Assembly (NCBI GenBank): GCA_033782935.1
Contig: JAWQEG010000474.1
Span: forward strand, 2,232,001 to 2,296,000
DNA: 64,000 bases
DNA from: Petrolisthes cinctipes
Lineage: Eukaryota > Arthropoda > Malacostraca > Decapoda > Porcellanidae
Direction: 5' to 3'
The notes beneath the pieces are model-generated. The model did no database searches, was not told the origin of the DNA, and worked only from the letters and a program-made list of their open reading frames with translations. This document shows positions 23,101 to 31,731 of this stretch, one piece after another (the first letter of the stretch is position 1; every line of letters begins with the position of its first letter). The position numbers were made by a program, and so were the translations under genes.

Positions 23101-23301
23101 GATGACAACACCCAGGGGTCATACTACGTACAGCTTCCCGATGGTCGCCGCCAGACAGTCACCTACTACGTGGACGGTGACGATGGTTACATTGCTGACG
23201 TCAAGTACTCTGGTGAGGCTCGCTACCCTGATTCCTTCGAGTCTTTCGAATCCTACGAATCTCCCCGACGCTACGCACCCCCCAGGCCCGTGTACGGTTA
23301 G
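19978..23301 (+). CDS. RR-type pro-resilin-like cuticle protein, three exons, complete
   Basis: Exons are 19978-19989 (MNSK), 21201-21290 and 22993-23301, all phase 0 with GT-AG borders, giving 136 residues. Residues 5-23 or so form a hydrophobic signal peptide (VCVMGVVVLLMVCVAVVTSD), then RLPAYYYQSQ, then a Ser/Glu-rich stretch. The RR-2-like chitin-binding domain follows (YNFQWAVRDDYSRNDFGHQE, RDDD, GSYYVQLPDGRRQTVTYYVD, GYIADVKYSGEA), and a short YESPRRYAPPRPVYG tail ends at TAG. The protein would be secreted and bind chitin in the exoskeleton. The very short first exon is usual for arthropod cuticle genes. It is divergently arranged with the related gene at 11777-12739. Confidence 0.9.
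20057..20099. repeat. (GT)n microsatellite in cuticle gene intron 1
   Basis: A perfect GT run of about 43 bp. Confidence 0.95.
20640..21175. repeat. Pyrimidine-rich minisatellite, CACTCACTCCCTC / CAACCAACC units
   Basis: Tandem units of about 35-55 bp made from ACTCACTCCCTC, TCTCAACCAACCA and ACACACACTCA. The array fills the end of intron 1 directly upstream of the signal-peptide exon and doubles as its polypyrimidine tract. Confidence 0.92.
21201..21290 (+). CDS. Cuticle gene exon 2 (signal peptide)
   Basis: Acceptor gtctAG is at 21199-21200 and donor GTATTA at 21291. It encodes VCVMGVVVLLMVCVAVVTSD and then RLPAYYYQSQ. The predicted cleavage is just before or after SD. It parallels the exon at 29375-29493, which has the same hydrophobic run followed by D-R-x-P-x-Y. 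Confidence 0.85.
21300..22470. repeat. T-rich degenerate tandem repeat in intron 2
   Basis: About 1.2 kb is built of TTTTTACTCTATTTTATTCTC-like words of about 20-25 bp and is strongly strand-asymmetric (T on the plus strand). There is no coding meaning. Confidence 0.9.
22578..22715. repeat. Foldback element copy 5
   Basis: It starts AAATTGGAGGTAAATGAGTC and ends near AGCCTCCATTTCTCATTT, then TCACAGGGTCCTTAA. It is similar to the reverse complement of 16784-16935. It lies in cuticle gene intron 2. Confidence 0.75.
22993..23301 (+). CDS. Cuticle gene exon 3 (chitin-binding domain)
   Basis: Acceptor atacAG is at 22991-22992. Reading from GAGTCGTCTGAGG gives 102 residues to TAG at 23299-23301. 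It holds the entire RR domain. Confidence 0.9.
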   Translation, partial: ESSEESYESREAQYNFQWAVRDDYSRNDFGHQEGRDDDNTQGSYYVQLPDGRRQTVTYYVDGDDGYIADVKYSGEARYPDSFESFESYESPRRYAPPRPVYG

Positions 23302-23344
23302 GTCTGTATGTATACGGGTCGTGGTGTAATGTCCCAGAAACCAC

Positions 23345-23545
23345 CACACACACACAAATACCAAAACTCTGCCCGACACACAATTACCAAAACTCTGCCC
23401 GACACACAATTACCAAAACTCTGCCCGACACACAATTACTAAAACTCTGCCCGACACACAATTACCAAAACTCTGCCCGACACATAATTACCAAAACTCT
23501 GCCCGACACACAATTACCAAAACTCACACACAATTACCAAGATTT
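23345..23545. repeat. 26-bp tandem repeat in the cuticle gene 3' region
   Basis: The unit is ACACACAATTACCAAAACTC plus TGCCCG, about seven nearly identical copies. It begins about 45 bp after the stop codon, so it may be transcribed in the 3' untranslated region. Confidence 0.95.
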
Positions 23546-23605
23546 CTAGCACTGGTAGAATTCCAACTTTGTGACAAATACACTCGAGTTATGGGTAGAT
23601 TCTCT

Positions 23606-23765
23606 TGTCGGTAAATTGGAAAGCTACTGATTCCTCCTAACTAATGCCAGTAAACAGACGCCCTCAGTGGTACTAATAGGGGATCTGTTTCGTGGCATTG
23701 TTTGGAGGAATCGGAGACCTTCAAAATAACCAACTGAAGAACTTCCTCTTATAGGGTCCTCAGCA
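23606..23765. repeat. Foldback element copy 6
   Basis: It shares AAATTGGAAAGCTACTGATTC, GTTTCGTGGCATTGTTTGGA and GGAATCGGAGACC with the family and ends near ATAGGGTCCT. Confidence 0.65.
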
Positions 23766-23892
23766 GCTGAACGAAGTGTTAATTGAGAGTCAAGCATTTC
23801 CTTCCACCAGTGGCTTGTTGTGATCGGATTTACTAATTTATAAAAGTCTATTGTACAACATTCAAGTGGAGACAACTCTAACAAGGATGGCA

Positions 23893-24290
23893 GCATCTCC
23901 AAAATAATATGCTTCAGTGTGTCTCCAAAAATAATATACTTGAGTGTGTTTCCAAAATTGATATGATTGAGTGTCTCCAAAATGATATACATGAGTGTGT
24001 TTCCAAAAATAATATGCTGGAGTGTGTTTCCAAAATAATATACTTGAGTGTGTCCCCAAAATAATATGCTTTGAGTGTGTCCCAAAAATAATATGCTTGA
24101 GTGTGTTTCCAAATTTATATGTTTGAGTGTTTCCAAAAGTATATACTTGAGTGTGTTTCCAAAATTATATGCTTGAGTGTGTCCCAAAATTATATGCTTG
24201 AGTGTGTTTCCAAAAATAATATGCTTGAGTGTGTTTCAAAAAAAAAAAAAAAAATATATATATATATGCTTGAGTGTGTCTCCCCAAATG
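23893..24290. repeat. About 27-bp minisatellite, AATATGCTTGAGTGTGT units
   Basis: About 14 tandem copies of GAGTGTGTTTCCAAAATAAT plus ATGCTT, with variable spacers and one A-run/(TA)n expansion at 24238-24268. Confidence 0.95.
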
Positions 24291-24299
24291 ATATACTTG

Positions 24300-24900
24300 T
24301 ACGTTTTCATCATTGTCTGTACACAACAACTGATTATTATACACTGTAAAAATTTTGTCGATGTGCCATGTGTTCAAAAATTTTATATCTAGTATATATA
24401 TATTTTTATATGTGACATTATTTATTTATTTACTAGATTCCCATGCATGCTTAATTAATAAAATGTATTTATATTGGCGTGTTTATTAATTTATCTGGAA
24501 TTTTACTGTAATTTTATGAGACTCGAACTTGAAACTAACACTAACCCGTTCGTGTTTATATATATTAAAAAAAAAACAAACAAACACACATTTATTAAAT
24601 AATTCTTCTCCTTAGATTTATATGTTTTAAGTCCTATATTTACCTTTAGTACAAGCCCCAACCAATTAACATACACTCTGGGGAACGTTGCCGCTGAAGA
24701 AATGCTATGTAAGAAAACAAAAGACAACAACAATGAAATAATATAAAATAATAATAAACATAGGACTACTTAGATTTTTATAAGGTTTGTTTAAGGCACC
24801 CTTAGAAATATAGTTTTCTATAATATTTTATTCAGTTTTCAGTTATTATTTTCAGGACTAACTAATAATATACTATCTTAATATCACACACTATTTACCT
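24300..24900. other. AT-rich intergenic, no gene seen
   Basis: Contains AATAAA-like words near 24456 and 24753 but no coding segment or element I can support. The 24456 motif could end the cuticle transcript about 1.15 kb after the stop. Confidence 0.4.
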
Positions 24901-24937
24901 CACTTCTCACACTACATTCATCACCTCTCACACTACA

Positions 24938-25165
24938 TTGTTCATCTCACACTATTTCCCTCATCTCTCACGCTACATTCTTCACCTTTCACACTACATT
25001 CCTCACCTCTCACACTACATTCCTCACTTCTCATACTACATTCCTAAACTCACACTACCTCCCTCGTCTCACACTACATTCCTCACTTTTCACACTACAC
25101 TATTCCTCACCTCTCCCACTTTCGCCTCAGTACATATGTGTGTGTGTGTGTGTGTTAAGGGGAAA
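24938..25165. repeat. Duplicated segment, copy 1 (CACACTACATTCCTCAC units)
   Basis: Tandem CTCACACTACATTCCTCACCT units run into CACTTTCGCCTCAGTACATA and a (GT)n tract. The whole arrangement is repeated almost base for base at 27817-28045, so it is a duplication of a block and not just independent simple repeats. Confidence 0.9.
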
Positions 25166-25568
25166 GCACATCTGTGTGTGTGTGATAAGGGTTGAGCATG
25201 TGTGCAGTCGTGGATTGTTGACGTGTGAGTCACGTGTCTGGCTTGAGCTCTGTAAACAGTGACTGAGGTGTTGTTGCAGGCAGTTGCTGTGGCAGGGTTG
25301 GTAAGTACAGTATATGCTGTATACACGTCCAAACCTATCGATTGAAAAATGGTTGGACATTCAAATTTAAAGGTTGAATGTCATGAGTGCGGTATAACCT
25401 CTGGGAAACCGTCATTAAAGTGTTCCGAGTGTGGTAAAGGCTCTCACTTAACTTGCTCTGAGCTTCCAATGTATCACATATTGTGTCTCGAACTTACGAG
25501 GTTTAAGTATATGTGTAAATCGTGTGTTGTGTCTAAAGCAGGGGACCAATATGCAGAACTACGCGATG

Positions 25569-25580
25569 TAATCCTTGTAG
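25569..25580. repeat. Left target site duplication of the Penelope-like element
   Basis: TAATCCTTGTAG, identical to 26571-26582. Confidence 0.85.
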
Positions 25581-25616
25581 TGGTGGTGAAATCACACTGG
25601 CGTGATGATCATAAAC

Positions 25617-25711
25617 GGTGAATAAAACCCACTCTTGTTGACGGAAATAATATATTAATCCAAACAGTTTCGGTGGACACTGCCACCATCTTCAGTGGTC
25701 TAGCGAGAAGT
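25617..25711 (-). repeat. PLE terminal repeat, left copy, with hammerhead-like core
   Basis: It is the inverse of 26485-26568, with an 11-bp AT insertion. Read on the minus strand it contains CTGAAGA (25695-25689), a GGTGG/CCACC stem, GAAAC (25671-25667) and GTC (25642-25640), in the order of a hammerhead ribozyme core. Confidence 0.75.
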
Positions 25712-25848
25712 AAGGAATGACATAGATAGTACATAGGTATGAACTTATATACAGTTTGTGGAGGGGGGAGGGAAGGAGGTGTCAGTGGGATGGGGTAGAA
25801 GGAGGTGTCGGTGAGGGCAGGTCACGTGTTAATCCCCTTGGGCGTCAC

Positions 25849-26470
25849 CTAGGTGTGGGTGAAGTGAGGTGTGTGTGGTGAGGGAAGGGACATTTCTACC
25901 AAGGATCTCATTATTGGGTCTAATTTATACATACCATAACTAAGGTTGAAATTGCGATATTTTTCAATGCACATTGATTCGATTATCTTACGTTTTCTAA
26001 AGTCGTTGCTTTTATACATCAGATGGCTACCTTGCCAATCAATTCTATGATTGGCATTACAAACATGGTTAAAAATAGCATTGTTTAAATTACACGTCTT
26101 AGTGGCATATTTATGTTCCTTAATTCTAGTTTCTAGGTTTCGGCCAGTCTCTCCTATGTAAACTAGTTCACAATCTTTGCATGGAATTTTATATATCCCT
26201 GCTTCTGTCAAAGTTCTAAATTTGTTTTTTACTAACTTTGATTTAATAGTTGAGGTGTATTTAAAGGCTATATTTACATCACTTGTGTGACAAATAGACC
26301 TCACCATACTCAAATCAGAGATGTAAGGCAATGTGAGAAAACGTTTCATTTGTGTGGTGGGGTTTTTTGGAGCATAGTGAGATTGCCTTGCTTTAAGGTA
26401 GGCTTTTTTTTATGAACCAAGGGGGTATTTTAAATTTTGAAAGATTTTCCAAATCAGCTGATTTTCTTCA
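25849..26470 (-). pseudogene. PLE polyprotein C-terminus with GIY-YIG endonuclease
   Basis: The minus-strand frame ends at 25849. From the ATG at 26349 there are 166 residues. Motifs: GIYKIPCKDCELVYIGETGR is the GIY-YIG endonuclease core with the PLE-specific Cys pair, followed by R and E-H-K (TRIKEHK), N-AIFNH, H-RIDW and IES. Upstream of the ATG the homology continues (AYLKARQSHYAPKNPTTQ, and further up EHINEENQLIWKIFQNLKY). Small indels in a C-run and an A-run near 26405-26425 break that part of the frame. It is a dead fragment of the RT-endonuclease protein that drives Penelope transposition. Confidence 0.88.
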
Positions 26471-26484
26471 TTTATATGCTCTGG

Positions 26485-26568
26485 ACTTCTCGCTAGACCA
26501 CTGAAGATGGTGGCAGTGTCCACCGAAACTGTTTGGATTTCCGTCAACAAGAGTGGGTTTTATTCACC
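26485..26568 (+). repeat. PLE terminal repeat, right (inverted) copy, with hammerhead-like core
   Basis: On the plus strand it shows CTGAAGA (26501-26507), a GGTGG/CCACC stem, GAAAC (26525-26529) and GTC (26543-26545). The AT insertion of the left copy is absent. Confidence 0.75.
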
Positions 26569-26570
26569 GT

Positions 26571-26582
26571 TAATCCTTGTAG
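26571..26582. repeat. Right target site duplication of the Penelope-like element
   Basis: TAATCCTTGTAG, identical to 25569-25580. It restores the PHD ORF frame on the right side. Confidence 0.85.
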
Positions 26583-26764
26583 CTATAACATCTAATAATG
26601 AGACCGCTGTACCGTCGAGTGGCCCAGCTGTTGCAGCTTCAAGTAATACGATGGGCGTACAGTTGGCTCCCCTTCCGCGTTTACCATTTTGCGTTGCCAA
26701 TGTTGAGCCATCCAGAAATTTGAATCCCGAACCCAGGTTTATCATGATGCGAATCCCTCACTAG

Positions 26765-27816
26765 CTCGTGAGACGGAAAGAGGTGCTGGGTTTGAAATGG
26801 AAAGCTTCAACAGTGATCAAGTGTTATTATTGGAGAGGGAGAGAAGTATTACAGTAAGCACCTGAGATTATAAGTCAACAAACCCGACTGTCATCTTAAT
26901 CATTTTTCTTCTGATATTTAAATCCAAGAGAATGCTACATTCCAAGAGATTTGCTTTATTATAGAAAATTATGACTAACTTTAAGTAGCAATAACATTCA
27001 CACGTGAGCAATTACTGATGATTAATAAATGCTTTCTTTTTGAGTCTTATAATGATTCTTACTCAGCCGAGTACTAAGAAAAGGAAAGGGAATAATCATT
27101 ACGAAAACATTCATAATCGTTAAAGGTCGTGTCCATACACCACCCACTTCATGAATATAATTTCGTTGTCGCTATGTTTTGTCGTGGTAGACAATTGTAG
27201 TATTGAAAGTGAGACTAACTTGAGAACGATAAACGTAGCTTTTATAGATCTTATAATGAATTAATACCGGTATATATCTTGTCAATATTGAAGTGTAACG
27301 TTCACACAAGGCAATACCAACTGAACACACAGTCATCCGGCTTTCTTTCCTCGCATAGTCCGCATGTGTTAGGTGTCTTCTATTTAGGGCAGATAAGGTA
27401 CTGACGTGCACTTCTAAATATGATATGAATGTGCTCAACGGTTGAGATTTTTGAAGCAAATGAAGAGGAAGAAAGATCATAATGGTTCTGGAAGATATTA
27501 TAAGTAAGGCTAATTTCGTTACTCGGCAGCAGTCAAGATATTTTCTGATAGATCGTTTTGTGTTACTGGTTACCAGAGAATTGTGTTTTGTTGTGGAGAG
27601 TCATATCTTCCCAATAATAACTCTGTCTCATCTCCCTCCCCCTCCCAGCACTCCTTCACTCTACTCCTCCACTTTCCCACCTCACTCTGCTTCTCAACAC
27701 CTTCATTATCATTCTGTGTGTAGCCGAAAATGATTAATCCAATATTATGTACTCAGGCCCTAAAAAAAAAAATATGTTATATTTTTATACATGCTCAACC
27801 AATGCAATATGGCAGG
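26765..27816. other. Intergenic, nothing firmly recognised
   Basis: Open frames here (for example minus 27480-27172) have no recognisable domain or neighbouring splice pattern. I see no RNA gene. CT-rich sequence near 27620-27700 resembles the tandem repeats elsewhere. Confidence 0.4.
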
Positions 27817-28045
27817 ACATCTCACACTATTTCCCTCATCTTTCACGCTACATTCTTCACCTTTCACACCACATTTCTCACCTCTCACACTACATTCCTC
27901 ACTTCTCATACTACATTCCTAAACTCACACTACCTCCCTCGTCTCACACTACATTCCTCACTTTTCACACTACACTATTCCTCACCTCTCCCACTTTCGC
28001 CTCAGTACATATGTGTGTGTGTGTGTGTGTAAAGGGGAAAACGCA
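27817..28045. repeat. Duplicated segment, copy 2
   Basis: It matches 24938-25165 from ATCTCACACTATTTCCCTCA through CACTTTCGCCTCAGTACATA and the (GT)n plus AAGGGGAAA that follow. Confidence 0.9.
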
Positions 28046-28095
28046 TCTGTGTGTGTGTGTGTGTGTGTGTGTAAAGGGGTGAGTACATCTGTGTG

Positions 28096-28098
<3 letters not shown>

Positions 28099-28132
<34 letters not shown>

Positions 28133-28216
28133 TATGGTTTATTGGTTTGGCAGGGGGCTGAAAATATAAATTATACAATGGTGAAAGTGAGCATAGATGA
28201 TAGTTACAGCAAAACT

Positions 28217-28251
<35 letters not shown>
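28099..28251. repeat. (TAA)n and (TA)n microsatellites
   Basis: (TAA)n spans about 28099-28130 and (TA)n about 28210-28251. The latter directly abuts the MITE copy. Confidence 0.93.
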
Positions 28252-28252
<1 letters not shown>

Positions 28253-28257
28253 GTACA

Positions 28258-28625
28258 GTCGCCAGCACTGCCGCGTTGTACAGGGACTCACATGTTTAAG
28301 AGATTTAATTAAGTGATTCAGTTCTTTAAGAAGGTGCGGGAGTAGGGGACAGGCTTGGGGGGGGTGCGGCAATAAGGGGACATTGCTTGGGGTGGGTAGA
28401 AAGCCTGTAACCTATTCCCGCACCCCCCTAACCCTACCCCAAGCCTGCCCCCCTACTCCCGCACTCCCCTAAACCCCCCCACACCCACCTACAACCCCCC
28501 GAGCCTGCCCCCCTTAATTAATTAAGCAAAAATGTTCACTTCATGTGTTTGGAGGTAAATAATCACAGTGGTGCTACATCTCTCCATATGTGTGAGTCTC
28601 TGTACCACGTGGCAACACTGGCGAG
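28258..28625. mobile_element. MITE-like element, copy 2, inverted and carrying a GC-rich insert
   Basis: The left end GTCGCCAGCACTGCCGCG and right end TGGCAACACTGGCGA match copy 1 (15386-15597) in reverse orientation. It has the same interior (AAGAGATTTAATTAAGTGAT, TTCACTTCATGTG). Between the halves lies about 185 bp of G- then C-rich palindromic sequence (28332-28515) absent from copy 1. A clean target duplication is not seen. Confidence 0.7.
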
Positions 28626-28639
28626 ACATCTTTGTGACT

Positions 28640-28713
28640 GACCATGTGTGTGTGTGTGTGTGTGTGACTGAGAGTGTGTGTGTGTGATAAGGGTTGAGCA
28701 TGTGTGTGACTGA

Positions 28714-28744
<31 letters not shown>

Positions 28745-28800
28745 ATGAGGGTTTATCATGTGTGTGAGTGGGAAGGAGTGTGTGTGTGGGTGTTTAAAGA
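28640..28800. repeat. (GT)n microsatellite cluster
   Basis: Several GT runs are separated by GACTGA and GATAAGGGTT-type spacers, similar to the (GT)n ends of the duplicated segments. Confidence 0.9.
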
Positions 28801-29374
28801 TAGTCGATTTGGATTTAAATTTTACTTTCTTGTGTCTGTTTATATGGTCAATGCAACAGATGGACATGATTTGCATATATGAAATAACAAATGAGAATTT
28901 TCTTTACATCCCAGGATCATACAATGAAGTTAATGAAGGGTTAATTTAAATGATGTTTATATCAACGAGTCAAAGGTTAAGGACAATGTTTGTTCAGCCA
29001 ATCACGAGCTGACAATGCAATGTTGCCATTTTACATATGGCCGTTGATCAAATGAGATAAAATAGATTATAGTTCAGTGTATACTTAACCTTCCCTTGTG
29101 TAGGTTGAGCTGCGACTTGCCTATAAATATGAGAAGTAAGGGAAATAGTGTGTGTGAGAGGTGAGGGAAGATGTGTTTGTGTGTGTGTGAGAGGTGAGGG
29201 AAGATGTGTGTGTGTGTGAGAGAGAGGTGAGGCAAGATGTGTGTGTGTTTGTGTGTGTGAAAAGTGAAGAAAGCCCTACCTATTCACCAGTCCTTCCCTT
29301 ATCATCCAAACTCCCACACTACCCATTCACCCACTAACATCAACACCACAATATTCTTTCAACCAGACCAGTAG
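28801..29374. other. Upstream region of a third cuticle gene; possible TATA box
   Basis: CTATAAATA lies at 29121-29129 and AGGTGAGGGAAGATGTGTGTG-type repeats follow at 29158-29260. By analogy with the 19978 gene the first exon would be in this area, but I cannot identify an ATG plus donor with confidence. Confidence 0.3.
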
Positions 29375-29493
29375 AGGAAAATGAGGAGCGTGATAATGAT
29401 TGCAATGGTGATGGTGATGATAATGGTGTTGATTATGAATATGGATCGTTACCCTCTGTACCTCTACTCCTTATCCCAGACTGCACGTGAAGG
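29375..29493 (+). CDS. Signal-peptide exon of a third cuticle-protein gene (partial gene)
   Basis: Acceptor agtAG is at 29373-29374 and donor GTAAGT at 29494. The frame reads RKMRSVIMIAMVMVMIMVLI, then MNMDRYPLYLYSLSQTAREG, a hydrophobic signal peptide followed by D-R-x-P-x-Y-x-Y, the same design as exon 2 of the 19978 gene (SDRLPAYYYQSQ). The Met-rich hydrophobic core partly reflects an ATGGTG repeat. No chitin-binding exon follows within the window: a retrotransposon and the satellite array begin 187 bp downstream. The gene is therefore either disrupted or has a very long intron. Confidence 0.6.
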
Positions 29494-29679
29494 GTAAGTT
29501 TATAAAGTTTATATTTATTTTCCTATTTATTCATATATATACTCATATTTATTCATATATATATTTATTCAAGTACAAAAATTATATTGAACAACATGTA
29601 GATCATCAAGGAACAATGTGGAGGGAAAGTTTACACTCGTAAAACATACGGCCCAATACGGTACACACACAAACGTGCA

Positions 29680-31731
29680 ATTATTGGTATAGTGAAACCA
29701 GCACAGCTGGATTGCTATAGAATACGCCCCTTCTCAAGCCCAGGCCCCGTATAGGCATAATCTGGGTTGGAAGGGTCTATTTCGTGACGATCATCAGAAG
29801 TAAATAAAAATTAAAATATGGCGCTGTACTGATAGTGGAGCCACCTGGTGGTGGCGTGGTGAGGTATTAGCCCCGCTCTGCGCTCGCAGGCAATCGGTCA
29901 CTCTGTCGCGGAACACGTCCCAGTCAACATCTTCGCTCCTCGCTGCTACGCTATGGTATTGTGTCACGTGTTCCTGCTATTGTTTCTTTTGTGTTCTAGT
30001 GGCTGGCCTGCTTTGCAGATGTATAGTGTGTGTGTGTATTCTAGGAGTGTTTAGGTGTGTTTTGGGGGTTTTTTCTTCTCTAGGACTGAGTTTTTCTCTT
30101 CCCTAGGCGAAGGGGGCTTTTGGGCCTCCCTTTTCGGAGTTTTTCTCCTTCATTCCCCCCTTTCACCTTTCCTCCTGCCACTAGTACATTCATCGTGTGT
30201 GTTTTATCGGGGTTTCTGGGTTTTTTTAGCGAGGTTAGCGTCCCCACGTGGGGCCTTCGCCTCCCCACGTGGTGTGCGTGTGGGGTCTTTGCAGCCCTCC
30301 TCTTGCCTTCCCCGAGTATTGTGTGTGCCCTCTCGGTAGGGGGGAGTGAGAATTGTGCCCTGGTTCTCTCTTCCTCTCCCGTGCGGGTTTTTTTAGTGAT
30401 TTTTGGTGTTTTTCCAGTGTTTTTACCTGGGTTGTTACAACTCAGGCTACCGGGCCCCCCCGTTCCCCCTCCTTCGGGATCCTTCTGTCCGGGGGGTTTC
30501 TTTTACCCGCTCCATGTGGCGGGCTGTTTTCTGGTTTTACGGGGTTTTTCCCTGGTTGGTGTGCGTGAGATTGGGGGGTCGTGTCCTGGCCCCCGGGTTC
30601 AGCGGGTTTTTCCCGCGCTACTTCTCCTTGTTTGGGGTTTTCCCGTGTCTTCTGTGTTCCAGTGTCTGCACGTGCTAACCCATGTTTGTGTATTCTTTTC
30701 TTCCTCAGCCTACTCGTGCCTTATGTGCTGCTTCGGGGTGTACTGTGTGGGTCTCTCCTGACGGACACCTGCACTGTTCGCCTCACGCACCCTGCTTCAC
30801 TCCCTTGGGTTACGACCCTTTGGCGTGTGGTGTGTGCCGCCCCTGGGCTGAGTTGTGTCGGGTTACCTCCCCTTCTGCCCGCTCCAAACTCCCCGCCCTT
30901 GCTTCTCTTCGTATGGCGTGGACGAGGGCTAGGAGAATGGCCCATAAACGAGATGGTTCTTCTTTGGCGTGGGTGGACCCGATTTTGGGAGCGGACCTGG
31001 GTTTGTTCAGGACCCGTTACCCTTCTTCCTGTCTCTCGGAGTCTCAGGGGCTAGAACCTCCTGAGGCCCGAGAGATTGAGCCTCCTTCCCTAGACGGTAC
31101 TACGACTCCTTCTCGAGTCTTCTCCCCCCGGGAAGCGAGCGAGTCTGTCGCGCTGGTTCCCCCGACTACCTCACCGGTACAAGGACCCAGCAGGGAACCT
31201 CCAGCTTCGCCTCCTTCTAGAGCCGGCTCCTCAGGTCTCTCTAGAGGACGCAAGCGTTCGGCTAAAAGGTCCCGCCACTCCAGGAAGTCCCGGGCTCGTC
31301 GCCGTTCTCCTTCCTCCTCTTCTTCGTTGTCTTCTTCTTCCTCTTCTTCTTCATCGGGTAGCTCTCCTTCGCCCGCCCGCAAATCCCGCAAGGGTAAGCG
31401 GGGGGGGGGACAGCCCCTCGTCGAGGAAGATAGTGAAGATCTTCCACACCCTTATTCCTCACGCCTTTCCTGGGGTTTCCACCGCGCAGCCTCTGGCTGT
31501 CGCTCCTTCGCCCACCCTTGCCCCTCCTCCTGCTTCTGCTCCCGTCGAGGGCGCGAGTCCTCCCGGGGATATGGGAGTCATTCCCGTTCCTCCTGTTTCC
31601 CCGGGACTCGAGTCTCCGTCGGGGGACGTAGCTGAGGAGTTGGTTACCTCTGCACCTCCATCCCCGTCACCCCCTCCTGCGGGCGACGGGTACCTTCCCT
31701 ACTCTTGGGCTCTTCTCCCTCCTTCCTGGAG
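29680..31731 (+). mobile_element. DIRS-type retrotransposon, copy A, 3'-truncated at the satellite
   Basis: It starts with the same terminal sequence (ATTATTGGTATAGTGAAACC) as copy B at 35349 and stays alignable through the leader and gag up to about 31728. There gag sequence stops in mid-codon and satellite sequence (GGCCCAAAACATGCTG) begins. Pol, recombinase and right terminus are absent. It is more diverged from copy B in the leader than in gag. Confidence 0.85.
30709..31731 (+). pseudogene. Truncated gag of DIRS copy A with +1 frameshift
   Basis: After the acceptor ttcctcAG at 30707-30708, the frame reads PTRALCAASGCTVWVSPDGH, with a Cys/His-rich N-terminus, then an Arg/Ser-rich region (RGRKRSAKRSRHSRKSRARR), almost as in copy B. 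In a G-run at about 31400-31409 this copy has ten G's against nine in copy B, which shifts the frame. The homologous protein then continues in the next frame (KIFHTLIPHAFPGVSTAQPL) to the truncation. It is clearly non-functional. Confidence 0.85.

Larger units (their letters stand above)
25581..26570 (-). mobile_element. 5'-truncated Penelope-like element (PLE)
   Basis: About 990 bp lie between identical 12-bp target copies. It carries inverted repeats (25617-25711 and 26485-26568) like the inverted pLTR arrangement of many Penelope insertions, and the C-terminal part of a PLE polyprotein on the minus strand. About 36 bp of extra sequence separates the left target copy from the repeat, corresponding to the short tail seen in this class. 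Most of the reverse transcriptase is missing. Confidence 0.88.
25349..26764 (+). pseudogene. PHD-finger ORF split by a Penelope-like insertion
   Basis: ATG at 25349 opens a frame with a PHD-type zinc finger: the pattern CHEC...CSECGKGSHLTC...CKSC gives C-x2-C, C-x2-C, H-x2-C and C-x2-C pairs within residues 11-60. The frame is broken at 25580, where the insertion starts. It resumes after the second target copy at 26583 in the same frame and ends at TAG 26762-26764, so the empty site would encode about 138 residues. PHD fingers like this occur in ORF1 proteins of some LINEs and in small arthropod genes. With no other domain I cannot choose between them. Confidence 0.6.

Noticed and set aside
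23624..24187. 187-codon minus-strand ORF
   Set aside because: Reads through the 27-bp minisatellite and a foldback element; repetitive peptide without a domain.
27172..27480. 102-codon minus-strand ORF
   Set aside because: No recognisable motif, no supporting splice sites, and AT-rich composition like its surroundings; treated as chance.
30055..30708. Hydrophobic-looking ORFs in the DIRS leaders (also 35720-36337)
   Set aside because: T/G-rich leader sequence; the frames are not conserved between copies A and B.
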